From: Vicinamibacterales bacterium
GTDB taxonomy: Bacteria > Acidobacteriota > Vicinamibacteria > Vicinamibacterales > SCN-69-37
Direction: 5' to 3'
Assembly: GCA_030827135.1 (NCBI GenBank)
Contig: JAURFE010000004.1
Coordinates: 193,935 to 257,934, forward strand
DNA: 64,000 bases
The position numbers and the translations under genes were made by a program. Below are positions 56,908 through 64,000 of this stretch, piece after piece. Under the pieces are notes generated by a model. That model did no database searches and was not told the DNA's origin. It saw only the letters and a program-made list of their open reading frames with translations. Within the stretch, counting starts at the first letter, position 1. Each line of letters starts with the position of its first letter.

Positions 56908-57663
56908 ATGAAGAAGAAACATTACGAGAAGACGCTGGAGCCCCTGCAGGAGGAGCTGAACAACCTCGTCCGCTGGCTGAAACATACCGGGCGCCGGATG
57001 GTGGTCCTGCTCGAAGGGCGCGATACGGCCGGAAAAGGCGGCACGATTTCGGCGATCACCGAACGGCTCAACCCGCGGCAGGTGCACGTCGTCGCGCTCT
57101 CGAAACCGACCGAACGTGAGAGCACCCAGTGGTACTTCCAGCGGTATGTCGCCCATCTGCCGTCCGCAGGCGAACTCATGCTCTTCGATCGCAGTTGGTA
57201 CAACCGGGCCGGAGTCGAAAAGGTCATGGGCTTCTGCTCCGACGAGGAATACACGCGTTTTCTCAAGGAGGTCCCCCGCTTTGAGCAGCTGCTGGTTGAC
57301 GACGGCATCATCCTGCTGAAGTACTGGCTGGCCGTGGATCAGGACGAACAGGAAGCCCGATTTGCCGCACGCGCGCAGGACCCACTGAAACGCTGGAAAC
57401 TCTCGCCGATCGACCTCGAGGCCCGGCAGCACTATGACGCATACGGCCGTGCCCGCGATGCCATGTTCACCGCCACACATCGCAAGGCCGCACCTTGGTT
57501 TGTCGTCAATTTCAACAATCAGCGCGAAGGCCGTGTGCGCCTCATCCGGCATCTGCTCGACCAGGTGCCTGATACGAACATCACGCCCGACCCGGTCTCG
57601 TTGCCGCCCCTCACAGGCAAACCGGCGAAAGAACGGCATCGGGTCATCAAGCCCGTAGAATGA
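56908..57663 (+). CDS. ppk2: polyphosphate kinase 2
   Basis: The 251-residue protein has Walker A GRDTAGKGG (residues 37-45) and the lid/Walker B DRSWYNRAG (residues 94-102). PPK2 enzymes use polyphosphate to phosphorylate nucleoside diphosphates, or run in reverse. The motifs match class I (NDP to NTP). The gene is five bases ahead of the response regulator gene, so it is probably in the same operon. Confidence 0.93.
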   Translation: MKKKHYEKTLEPLQEELNNLVRWLKHTGRRMVVLLEGRDTAGKGGTISAITERLNPRQVHVVALSKPTERESTQWYFQRYVAHLPSAGELMLFDRSWYNRAGVEKVMGFCSDEEYTRFLKEVPRFEQLLVDDGIILLKYWLAVDQDEQEARFAARAQDPLKRWKLSPIDLEARQHYDAYGRARDAMFTATHRKAAPWFVVNFNNQREGRVRLIRHLLDQVPDTNITPDPVSLPPLTGKPAKERHRVIKPVE

Positions 57664-57667
57664 TCCC

Positions 57668-58360
57668 GTGGCAAGGATTCTCGTCATCGAAGACAGCCCC
57701 GATATCGCCGAACTGATCGAGCACTACCTCCGCGGCGCCGGACACTCGGTCACCGTTCTGGGCAACGGGAGCGAGGGCCTCCGACAAGCTCGCCACACGC
57801 CTCCGGACGCGGTGATTCTCGACTTGATGCTGCCCGGCATGGATGGCCTGCACGTCTGCCAGGCGCTGCGCGGCGAGGCCTCCACATCCGCGATTCCAAT
57901 CATCATGCTGACGGCCCGGGGCGAAGAGGCGGACCGCATCCGTGGACTCGAACTCGGTGCGGACGATTACCTCACGAAGCCGTTCAGTCCGAAAGAACTC
58001 GTCGCACGCGTCGGCGCCCTCCTGCGCCGCGTGCATCGCCCGGCCGCAACGGCGAAGCGGCTGACCTATGGCCCGCTCGCGATCGATCTTGATCGGCACA
58101 TGGTGACGCTGGGCGCCGACGAAATCAGGCTCACCGCCAAGGAATTTCTGCTGCTGCAGTACCTCATCGAACACCGTGGCCGCGTGCTCTCGCGCGACCT
58201 GCTGCTGACCGACGTGTGGAGTTATCAATACACCGGCGGCACCCGCACCGTGGACGTCCACATCCGGCGTCTGCGCGAAAAGGTGCCCTATCTGGGCTCG
58301 GCGATTGCCACCATCAAACAGTTCGGCTACAAACTCGAAGATCCCGCACCGGCGCCGTGA
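57668..58360 (+). CDS. OmpR/PhoB-family response regulator
   Basis: The 230-residue protein has a receiver domain (phosphoacceptor D52 in VILDLMLPGMDG, acidic pair E8/D9) and a winged-helix DNA-binding domain (LTAKEFLLLQYLIEHRGRVLSRDLLLTDVW). GTG start. It overlaps the histidine kinase (GTGA at 58357-58360). With ppk2 and the phosphate transporter nearby, it is PhoB-like by inference. Confidence 0.93.
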   Translation: MARILVIEDSPDIAELIEHYLRGAGHSVTVLGNGSEGLRQARHTPPDAVILDLMLPGMDGLHVCQALRGEASTSAIPIIMLTARGEEADRIRGLELGADDYLTKPFSPKELVARVGALLRRVHRPAATAKRLTYGPLAIDLDRHMVTLGADEIRLTAKEFLLLQYLIEHRGRVLSRDLLLTDVWSYQYTGGTRTVDVHIRRLREKVPYLGSAIATIKQFGYKLEDPAPAP

Positions 58361-60117
58361 CGTTCCGCACCCGCACATTCGTCGCCCTGCTCGTCGTCTG
58401 CACGCTGGCCCTGGCGGCCTCGACCGCCCTGGTCACCACGTCCCTGCGCCGGACCATGACGGCTGACAGTGAGGCCGCACTCCTGCGACAGGTTCAGCTG
58501 ATGGCCCCCCTGGTGGCCGCCTGGCCCGGCGTGGAGGCCGCGGATCGCGAGGCGGCCGCGCTCTCATCCATCGTCTCGGCGCGCGTGACGGTCATGCTCG
58601 AGGATGGCACGGTTGTCGGCGACTCCGAGGTGGATGACACGCGTCTGCCCTCGATCGACAATCACCTCGGACGCGAGGAAGTGCAGGCCGCGCTTGCCAC
58701 CGGCACCGGTGTGGCCATCCGCCGGAGTGCCACGACGGGGCTGGAGACGTTGTACGTGGCGGCAAAGGTGCCCGAGGGCCCCATTCGGATCGTGCGCCTT
58801 GGGCTGCCGCTCACCGGCGTCGACGCCCACGTCGCGGACACGCGCCGCTTTGCCTGGATGGGACTGGCCGTGGGCCTGGTCGCCGCGGTGCTGCTCACCT
58901 GGGCCACCTCCGCCTGGCTGAGCAGACGAGTCCAGGCCATCGCCGGCATCGCGCACCGGTACCGCGCCGGTGACTTCGCCACGCCGGTGCGCGATTTCGG
59001 CCGGGATGAGATCGGCACCGTCGCCCGCGTGCTCGATGAAACCGCACGCGATCTGGGGACGCGGCTCGAGGACGTGGCCCGTGAGCGGGCACACATGGAT
59101 GCCATCCTCCAGGGCATGGTCGAGGGGGCGCTGCTCGTCAACGCCCAGGGGCGACTGGTCGTCTCGAACCCGGCGATCCGGGCGATGCTCCGGCTCACCG
59201 GAGATCCACGCGGGCTGCACATCCTGGAGGTGGTCCGGCACCCGGACGTCTCGGCGCAGCTCACCGCGGCGCTGGCGGGACAGACCCCGGCCCCGACTGA
59301 ACTGCAACTCGATCGCGACTCACGCCGGTCCTTCATCGCCCGCGTGGTCCCCGTGGAATCCTCCCGGGGCGGCGGCGCGGTCCTCGTCCTCCACGACGTC
59401 ACCGAGTTGCGCCGCGCCGACCAGGTACGCCGGGACTTCGTGGCCAACGTGTCCCATGAGCTTCGTACGCCGCTCACCGCCATTCGCGGGTACGTCGAGG
59501 CTCTCACCGATGGTCCGTCCGATGACGCGCAGACGCGACGGTTCCTGGGCATCATCGCGCGCCACGCCGCGCGCATGGAGCGTCTGGTGAACGACCTGCT
59601 GCGCCTCGCCCGCCTCGACGCGAAACAGGAAGAGATCCAGCAGGCTCTGGTCCACCTTCCCGCGTTGCTCGATCAGGTGTGCGGCGACATGGAGGCCGCG
59701 ACCACCGCGCGCCACATCACAGTGCATGTCGATGTCGCACCCGAGGCGGCCGCCTGTTCCGCCGATCCCGCCAAGCTGCACGACATCTTCCGCAACCTGC
59801 TCGAAAACGCGGTGAACTACAGCCCGGATGGCGCCCGCATCGACATTACGGCTGCGCGGGACTCCCACGCGGTTGTGGTGACCGTCCACGACCGTGGCCC
59901 CGGCATTCCGGCCGCCGATCTGCCCCGTATCTTTGAACGGTTTTATCGGGTGGACCGATCGCGCACACGCGATCCTCGGGACCCGGGCGGCACCGGACTT
60001 GGCCTCTCGATCGTGCGACACCTGGTGGAACTGCACGGCGGCACGGTGTCGGCGCGCAATCGCGAGGGAGGCGGCGCCTCGGTCTCCGTCATGCTGCCTG
60101 ACGCGGGCCCGGCCTGA
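58357..60117 (+). CDS. PhoR-like sensor histidine kinase
   Basis: The 586-residue protein starts with GTG at 58357. TM1 is residues 8-28, TM2 about 165-189, then a HAMP, a PAS region (about 245-350), the H-box NVSHELRTPL (H367), N-box NLLENAVNYSPDG and G-boxes GPGIPA and GTGLGLSIV. Phosphate sensing is inferred from the neighbours, not from the sensor domain itself. Confidence 0.93.
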   Translation: MTFRTRTFVALLVVCTLALAASTALVTTSLRRTMTADSEAALLRQVQLMAPLVAAWPGVEAADREAAALSSIVSARVTVMLEDGTVVGDSEVDDTRLPSIDNHLGREEVQAALATGTGVAIRRSATTGLETLYVAAKVPEGPIRIVRLGLPLTGVDAHVADTRRFAWMGLAVGLVAAVLLTWATSAWLSRRVQAIAGIAHRYRAGDFATPVRDFGRDEIGTVARVLDETARDLGTRLEDVARERAHMDAILQGMVEGALLVNAQGRLVVSNPAIRAMLRLTGDPRGLHILEVVRHPDVSAQLTAALAGQTPAPTELQLDRDSRRSFIARVVPVESSRGGGAVLVLHDVTELRRADQVRRDFVANVSHELRTPLTAIRGYVEALTDGPSDDAQTRRFLGIIARHAARMERLVNDLLRLARLDAKQEEIQQALVHLPALLDQVCGDMEAATTARHITVHVDVAPEAAACSADPAKLHDIFRNLLENAVNYSPDGARIDITAARDSHAVVVTVHDRGPGIPAADLPRIFERFYRVDRSRTRDPRDPGGTGLGLSIVRHLVELHGGTVSARNREGGGASVSVMLPDAGPA

Positions 60118-60123
60118 CCCCCC

Positions 60124-60747
60124 ATGTTCCCGGCATACGTTGCACTCACCGCTGCGCTCGTCATTACACCCGGCGCCACGACGGCGGTGGTCGTGCGGAA
60201 CGCGCTTGAAGGCGGCTGGCGCAGCGGCGTGTGGGCGGCTGTCGGCGCTGCGGTCGGCAACAGCACCCATGCGGCGATCGCGGGCCTGGGCCTCGCCGTG
60301 ATGCTCGCCGGATCCCCGCGTCTGTTTGTTGCCATTCAACTGGCTGGAGGTGTCTATCTGGCCTGGCTCGCCCTGCAGAGTCTTCGGCGTGTCATCGCGC
60401 ATCGGGCCCTGCCGGCCTCGGACGCGATTCTCGCGACGGCGGATCCCCGACGCGCCCACCACGCGTGGCGCGAAGGCGTCTCCGTCAATCTGCTGAATCC
60501 ATCAATTGCGACGTTTTATCTCACGGTGGTGCCGTCATTCGTTCCGGCATCCGCGAGCACCGGTTACTACGTCGGGTTGGCGGCCACCCACGTCGGACTG
60601 GCGTTTGCGGTGCATACCGCCTGGGCCGTGTTGCTGGATCGGCTGCGCCATGTGCTGGTGAACCCGCGGGCGCGCGTCATCCTGGAAGGGACCACCGCGG
60701 TGACGATGGCGTTGTTGGCCGCACGGGTGATCATGACGGCGCTGTGA
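60124..60747 (+). CDS. LysE/RhtB-family exporter
   Basis: This 207-residue protein has about six hydrophobic helices and the family start (ITPGATTAVVVRNALEGGWRSGVWAAVGAAVGNS). LysE members export amino acids or related small molecules; substrate unresolved. It begins seven bases after the histidine kinase stop and could be the last gene of that operon. Confidence 0.85.
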   Translation: MFPAYVALTAALVITPGATTAVVVRNALEGGWRSGVWAAVGAAVGNSTHAAIAGLGLAVMLAGSPRLFVAIQLAGGVYLAWLALQSLRRVIAHRALPASDAILATADPRRAHHAWREGVSVNLLNPSIATFYLTVVPSFVPASASTGYYVGLAATHVGLAFAVHTAWAVLLDRLRHVLVNPRARVILEGTTAVTMALLAARVIMTAL

Positions 60748-60754
60748 GCAGCCC

Positions 60755-61750
60755 CTAGCGTATGAACGACATCACGTAGTAGCTGATGGCCCCAATCGTG
60801 GCCGACGCCGGAATCGTCAACACCCAGGCCCAGACGATCTGCCGGGCCACGCCCCAGCGCACAGCCGAGAGCCGGCGTGTCGCGCCGACGCCGACAATGG
60901 CCCCGGTGATCGTATGGGTGGTGCTGATACCGACGCCCAGGGCGGTCGCGATGTAAATCGACACGGCAGCGCCTGTCTCCGCGGCAAAGCCACCGACCGG
61001 CTGCAGCTTCGTGATTTTCGTGCCCATCGTCTTGATGATGCGCCATCCGCCCGACAGCGTGCCGAGGCCGATGGCGGCGTGCGCCGCCAGCACGACCCAG
61101 AACGGCACCTCAAACGTGGCCAGGTACCCGCCGGCCACCAACGCGCCGGTAATGATCCCCATCGTCTTCTGCGCATCATTGGCACCGTGCATCAGACTGA
61201 AGGCGGCCGCCGACGTCAACTGCAATCGTCGAAACCACCGGTCCACACGCATCGGCGTGGTGCGCCGGAACATCCAGAAGATGCTCGACATCAACGTCAG
61301 GCCGACGATCAAACCCACCATGGGCGCCACGACAATGAAGATGAGGGTTTTGGTCCAGCCGGACGCGATGATGGCGCCAAATCCCCCCTTGGCCACCGCC
61401 GCGCCGGCGTATCCGCCGAACAACGCGTGCGACGAACTGGTCGGCAACCCGAAGTACCAAGTGATCAGATTCCAGATGATGGCGCCGGCCAGACCAGCCA
61501 GAATCACGGCATAGGTGACGATGTTCAGGTCCACCATGCCGGAACCGACCGTCTTTGCGACTGCGGTGCCGAAGAAAAATGCCGCCACGAAATTGAAGAA
61601 CGCGGCCCACATGACGGCGTGCCCCGGCGACAAGACCCGCGTCGACACCACCGTCGCGATCGAGTTGGCGGCGTCGTGAAAGCCGTTGATGTAGTCAAAG
61701 ACCAGCGCGACAACCACAACCAGGATGATCGTCGCGAGTGCGGTGTCCAT
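60755..61750 (-). CDS. pit: Pit-type inorganic phosphate transporter
   Basis: The 331-residue protein has two PHO4 repeats with GFHDAANSIATVVSTRVLSP and MHGANDAQKTMGIITGAL, and about ten transmembrane helices. It imports metal-phosphate complexes with protons. Five bases separate it from the DUF47 regulator, the usual pairing. Converges with the LysE gene. Confidence 0.94.
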   Translation of the reverse strand: MDTALATIILVVVVALVFDYINGFHDAANSIATVVSTRVLSPGHAVMWAAFFNFVAAFFFGTAVAKTVGSGMVDLNIVTYAVILAGLAGAIIWNLITWYFGLPTSSSHALFGGYAGAAVAKGGFGAIIASGWTKTLIFIVVAPMVGLIVGLTLMSSIFWMFRRTTPMRVDRWFRRLQLTSAAAFSLMHGANDAQKTMGIITGALVAGGYLATFEVPFWVVLAAHAAIGLGTLSGGWRIIKTMGTKITKLQPVGGFAAETGAAVSIYIATALGVGISTTHTITGAIVGVGATRRLSAVRWGVARQIVWAWVLTIPASATIGAISYYVMSFIR

Positions 61751-61755
61751 CCGGC

Positions 61756-62379
61756 CTACCCGTGTTTCACGACGACGCCTTCGATGACGTTGGCGACGTC
61801 TTCGCAGCAGTCGGTGATCTGCTCGAGCACATCCAGCAAATCCTTGGATTTGATGAGCTCAATCGGATCCTTCACCGTGTCGAACAAGGTCTGAATCGCC
61901 ACCTGGTAGGCACGATCGGCCTCGTTTTCGAGGCGGTTGATTTCCACCGCGTGCGGATGCACGGGCAACTTGTTGGCCAGTGCGTCCATCGCCGCATGCA
62001 GCCGCTCGGCCGACTGCGTCACGGTGTGGCACAACTCGCGGGCGCCGGCCGGCACCCTGGTGATCCGGTAGTTCCGCACGAGCGACGCCGCATGATCGAT
62101 CGCATCCATCACGGTATCGAGCGTGGTCGCCATCATGTAGAGGTCTTCGCGATCAAATGGCGTGATGAATGTGCGATGCAGCCGCTGAATCGTGTCGTGC
62201 GTCAGCGTGTCGCATCGGTGCTCGGCGTCGCGGATGACGTCGATCATCCGATCGTCAGGCGGCTCCGATGCGAACATCTCCTTCAGGTGTTCCGCGGCTT
62301 TCTGAATTTCTCCGGTGGTGGACCTGAACAATACGAAGAAGTGCTCTTCTCTTGGAACAAGACTGAACCGGAAACCCAC
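61756..62379 (-). CDS. DUF47 PhoU-like regulator of Pit transport
   Basis: The GTG at 62379 (after GGGGG) gives 207 residues starting MGFRFSLVPREEHFF. The helical PhoU-like repeats with acidic metal-cluster motifs (ENEADRAYQ, DREDLYMMATTLDTVMDAID) are visible. It is expected to control Pit activity. Confidence 0.9.
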   Translation of the reverse strand: MGFRFSLVPREEHFFVLFRSTTGEIQKAAEHLKEMFASEPPDDRMIDVIRDAEHRCDTLTHDTIQRLHRTFITPFDREDLYMMATTLDTVMDAIDHAASLVRNYRITRVPAGARELCHTVTQSAERLHAAMDALANKLPVHPHAVEINRLENEADRAYQVAIQTLFDTVKDPIELIKSKDLLDVLEQITDCCEDVANVIEGVVVKHG

Positions 62380-62533
62380 AGTACCCCCAGAGCCTGCCGA
62401 CAAGGCGAACGTTTCACGAAGACAACGTCACGTCAGTGTAACGGAAACGACGGGCCCGGCGACAGCACGCGTTACGCCAAATTAACGGCCGTGACACGCG
62501 GCAGAAACGGGGGCTTTCTACGCTGAGCCTGCA
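62380..62533. promoter_or_regulatory. divergent control region between DUF47/pit and response regulator
   Basis: The 154-base gap contains GTAACGG (62438-62444), an inverted CGTTA...TAACG (62470-62474, 62483-62487) and TTAACGGCCGTGACA. No Pho box with two clear CTGTCAT-type repeats is obvious. A regulator site is plausible. Confidence 0.35.
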
Positions 62534-63232
62534 ATGCCCTCCACCAGTCCCACACGCATTCTTGTTGTCGACGATGAAGTGGATATTGCGGGGCTGATCA
62601 GACACAGCCTGGAACGCGCCGGGGATGTCGAGGTTCGGGTGGTCAACAGCGGGGATGCCGCGCTCAAGGCGGTCAACGAACAGATGCCCGACCTGGTGAT
62701 CCTTGATCTCAATCTTCCAGTCGTCTCCGGGACCGAAGTCTGCCGGCTGCTGCGCGCCAAACCCGCCACCGCGCAGTTGCCGATCATCATGCTGACCGCC
62801 CGTACCGGCGAGACCGACCGCGTGACCGGTCTCGACCTTGGCGCCGACGACTACATCACCAAGCCCTTCAGCCTCCGCGAGCTGGCCGCGCGCGTCCGCG
62901 CCGTGCTCCGGCGCAAGACCACCGGCGCCAGCGGCGACGCCCAGGTCTACCAGGGCGCGCGCCTCTTCGCGGACTTCGACGCGGTGGTGGTGGCGGTCGA
63001 CGGCGAATCCGTGCGCCTGACACGGCGCGAGTTTGAGCTGCTGAGGTGCCTGGTCGAGAACCGCAATCGTGTGCTGTCGCGGGATCGGCTGCTGGAACGT
63101 GTCTGGGGCTACGACCACTACGTGGAGACCCGGTCGGTCGACGTGCACGTGGGCCGCCTCCGCGCCAAACTCGGTGTCGTCGGGCCGCAGATCGAGACCG
63201 TCGTGGGTCTCGGTTATCGATTCGTTGAATAG
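62534..63232 (+). CDS. PhoB-family response regulator, no adjacent kinase
   Basis: The 232-residue protein has a receiver with D58 (VILDLNLPVVSG), acidic pair D13/D14, and a winged-helix C-terminus (LTRREFELLRCLVENRNRVLSRDRLLERVWGYDHYVETR). It diverges from DUF47/pit. It may share the PhoR-like kinase at 58357, or use a distant one. Confidence 0.92.
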   Translation: MPSTSPTRILVVDDEVDIAGLIRHSLERAGDVEVRVVNSGDAALKAVNEQMPDLVILDLNLPVVSGTEVCRLLRAKPATAQLPIIMLTARTGETDRVTGLDLGADDYITKPFSLRELAARVRAVLRRKTTGASGDAQVYQGARLFADFDAVVVAVDGESVRLTRREFELLRCLVENRNRVLSRDRLLERVWGYDHYVETRSVDVHVGRLRAKLGVVGPQIETVVGLGYRFVE

Positions 63233-63411
63233 GCCGGCACCGCCTGCAGGTCAAAGACCTGCAGCGCCCGCTCGACGCGGTGCCAGTCGCTGTATTCCTG
63301 CCGGCGCACCACCGTCCGGTCGTGCGTTTCCCGCACCTCCCACCCGTTCGCCGTCTTGGTGACGATCAGCATCTCGGTGTGGCCGGAGGTCGTTCGTTCG
63401 CGGGTTTCCAT
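63214..63411 (-). CDS. small hypothetical protein
   Basis: A 65-residue protein with ATG at 63411 preceded by GGGAGC. It has a compact beta-rich core (EMLIVTKTANGWEVRETHDRTVV) resembling small DUF2188-like proteins, but I cannot name it. Its 3' end overlaps the response regulator gene by 19 bases in convergent orientation. Confidence 0.55.
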   Translation of the reverse strand: METRERTTSGHTEMLIVTKTANGWEVRETHDRTVVRRQEYSDWHRVERALQVFDLQAVPAYSTNR

Positions 63412-63500
63412 TTCTGCTCCCTTGCGTGCGTGTACTCGACTAGTTATCGCAGTACCCGAGGCCTTCGTGTGTAAACTCTTCGTAACACGTCAGTCCCTCT

Positions 63501-63520
63501 CACTTTCCGCCCGGAAAGTG
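63501..63520. repeat. perfect hairpin CACTTTCCG/CGGAAAGTG
   Basis: A 20-base palindrome-like hairpin with 9-base arms and a 2-base centre lies in the gap before glgC. It may be a protein-binding site or transcript hairpin. Confidence 0.55.
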
Positions 63521-63591
63521 CCGTTCGTGGTGGTAGAGCGCTCTCACACGGGCATCACGGCAGGGGGACTGTGCTGAACACACGCGGGGGG

Positions 63592-63607
63592 CTATCCCCG
63601 GGGATAG
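63592..63607 (+). promoter_or_regulatory. perfect palindrome CTATCCCCGGGGATAG over the glgC RBS
   Basis: This perfect 16-base palindrome ends one base before the ATG at 63609. Its right half GGGGATAG is the only purine-rich ribosome-binding-like sequence, so a hairpin would sequester it. A dimeric regulator binding site is another reading. Confidence 0.55.
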
Positions 63608-63608
63608 A

Positions 63609-64000
63609 ATGACGCCAATGCAGGACGTGCTCACCATTGTGCTCGGGGGTGGCCGAGGCACCCGCTTGTTCCCGCTCACCCACCTGCGGTCGAAACCGGC
63701 CGTGCCGCTGGGCGGCAAGTACCGGCTGATCGACATTCCGATCAGCAATTGCCTGCACGCCGGGCTGAAGCGCATCTACGTGCTGACGCAGTTCAATTCG
63801 GCGTCGCTGAACCGACATATCGCGCAGACCTATCGCCTCGACAATTTTTCTGAAGGGTTCATCGAAGTCCTGGCGGCCGAGCAGACACCCGAAGGCGAAC
63901 AGTGGTTCCAGGGCACGGCCGATGCCGTCCGTCAGGCCACCCGGCATTTCCAGAACATTGACGCAGATTACTACCTGATCCTCGCCGGCGATCACGTCTA
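63609..64000 (+). CDS. glgC: glucose-1-phosphate adenylyltransferase, N-terminal part
   Basis: The gene is cut by the window end after about 130 codons. It has the nucleotidyl-transferase motif [13 protein letters not shown], the [21 protein letters not shown] substrate region and [12 protein letters not shown]. GlgC makes ADP-glucose for glycogen. The ATG at 63609 is preferred; an in-frame ATG is at 63618. Confidence 0.95.
   Translation, partial: MTPMQDVLTIVLGGGRGTRLFPLTHLRSKPAVPLGGKYRLIDIPISNCLHAGLKRIYVLTQFNSASLNRHIAQTYRLDNFSEGFIEVLAAEQTPEGEQWFQGTADAVRQATRHFQNIDADYYLILAGDHV

Noticed and set aside
62404..62533. Classical Pho box before the response regulator
   Set aside because: TTAACGG-like words occur, but no two CTGTCAT-type repeats at 11-base spacing can be seen.

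Overview
The window is a gene-dense, GC-rich bacterial chromosome segment and almost all of it is coding. It most likely comes from an Acidobacteriota genome, probably of the Vicinamibacteria type. The evidence is a von Willebrand protein of the acidobacterial kind (6426-7379), the gene families present and their arrangement, and frequent GTG starts with 1-4 base stop/start overlaps. This placement is inference from gene content, not from a marker phylogeny. I see no integrase, transposase, CRISPR array or plasmid gene; the content is mainly housekeeping with some accessory genes.

Left part (1-17.8 kb): the end of an outer-membrane receptor, a CYTH phosphatase/cyclase-fold protein, tRNA-Val(CAC), a uvrB-mlaE-mlaF-mlaD-ytxH-DUF948 run that joins nucleotide excision repair to envelope lipid transport, a VWA protein diverging from a DHH phosphoesterase, a PLP sulfur-amino-acid enzyme coupled to a patatin-like protein that seems to lack its nucleophile, greA, an rRNA/tRNA methyltransferase overlapping rarA, and mutL with corA.

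Middle (17.8-39.5 kb): a long minus-strand block. It holds mgtE-recO-glyQ-glyS-ppdK-corA-mutL, in which magnesium transporters lie on both sides of the glycyl-tRNA synthetase and pyruvate phosphate dikinase genes. Next come a membrane sulfatase with a glycosyltransferase, the conserved phoH-ybeY-corC-era cluster, ROK-aspS-hisS, a gamma-carbonic anhydrase and an M20 amidohydrolase. moaA diverges from the last of these.

Right part (39.5-64 kb): a membrane-fused spermidine-synthase-like protein, a serine hydrolase, msrP-msrQ (periplasmic methionine sulfoxide repair) with a lipoprotein, a SET-domain protein with an alpha/beta hydrolase, and the inducible mutagenesis cassette imuA-imuB-dnaE2 behind a palindromic operator-like promoter. 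A GDPD lipoprotein, an MFS exporter, a 2-hydroxyacid dehydrogenase and a GH109-like oxidoreductase follow. The last stretch is a phosphate/polyphosphate district: ppk2, a PhoB/PhoR-type pair, a LysE-type exporter, Pit and DUF47, and a second PhoB-type regulator. glgC runs off the end.

The most unusual signal that genes do not explain is a set of short repeats at gene ends. One is a hairpin family with compensatory base changes, in which the TAG stop of the preceding gene is the first part of the repeat. Others are heptamer and octamer tandem arrays, one of which lies inside imuB and encodes a heptapeptide repeat.
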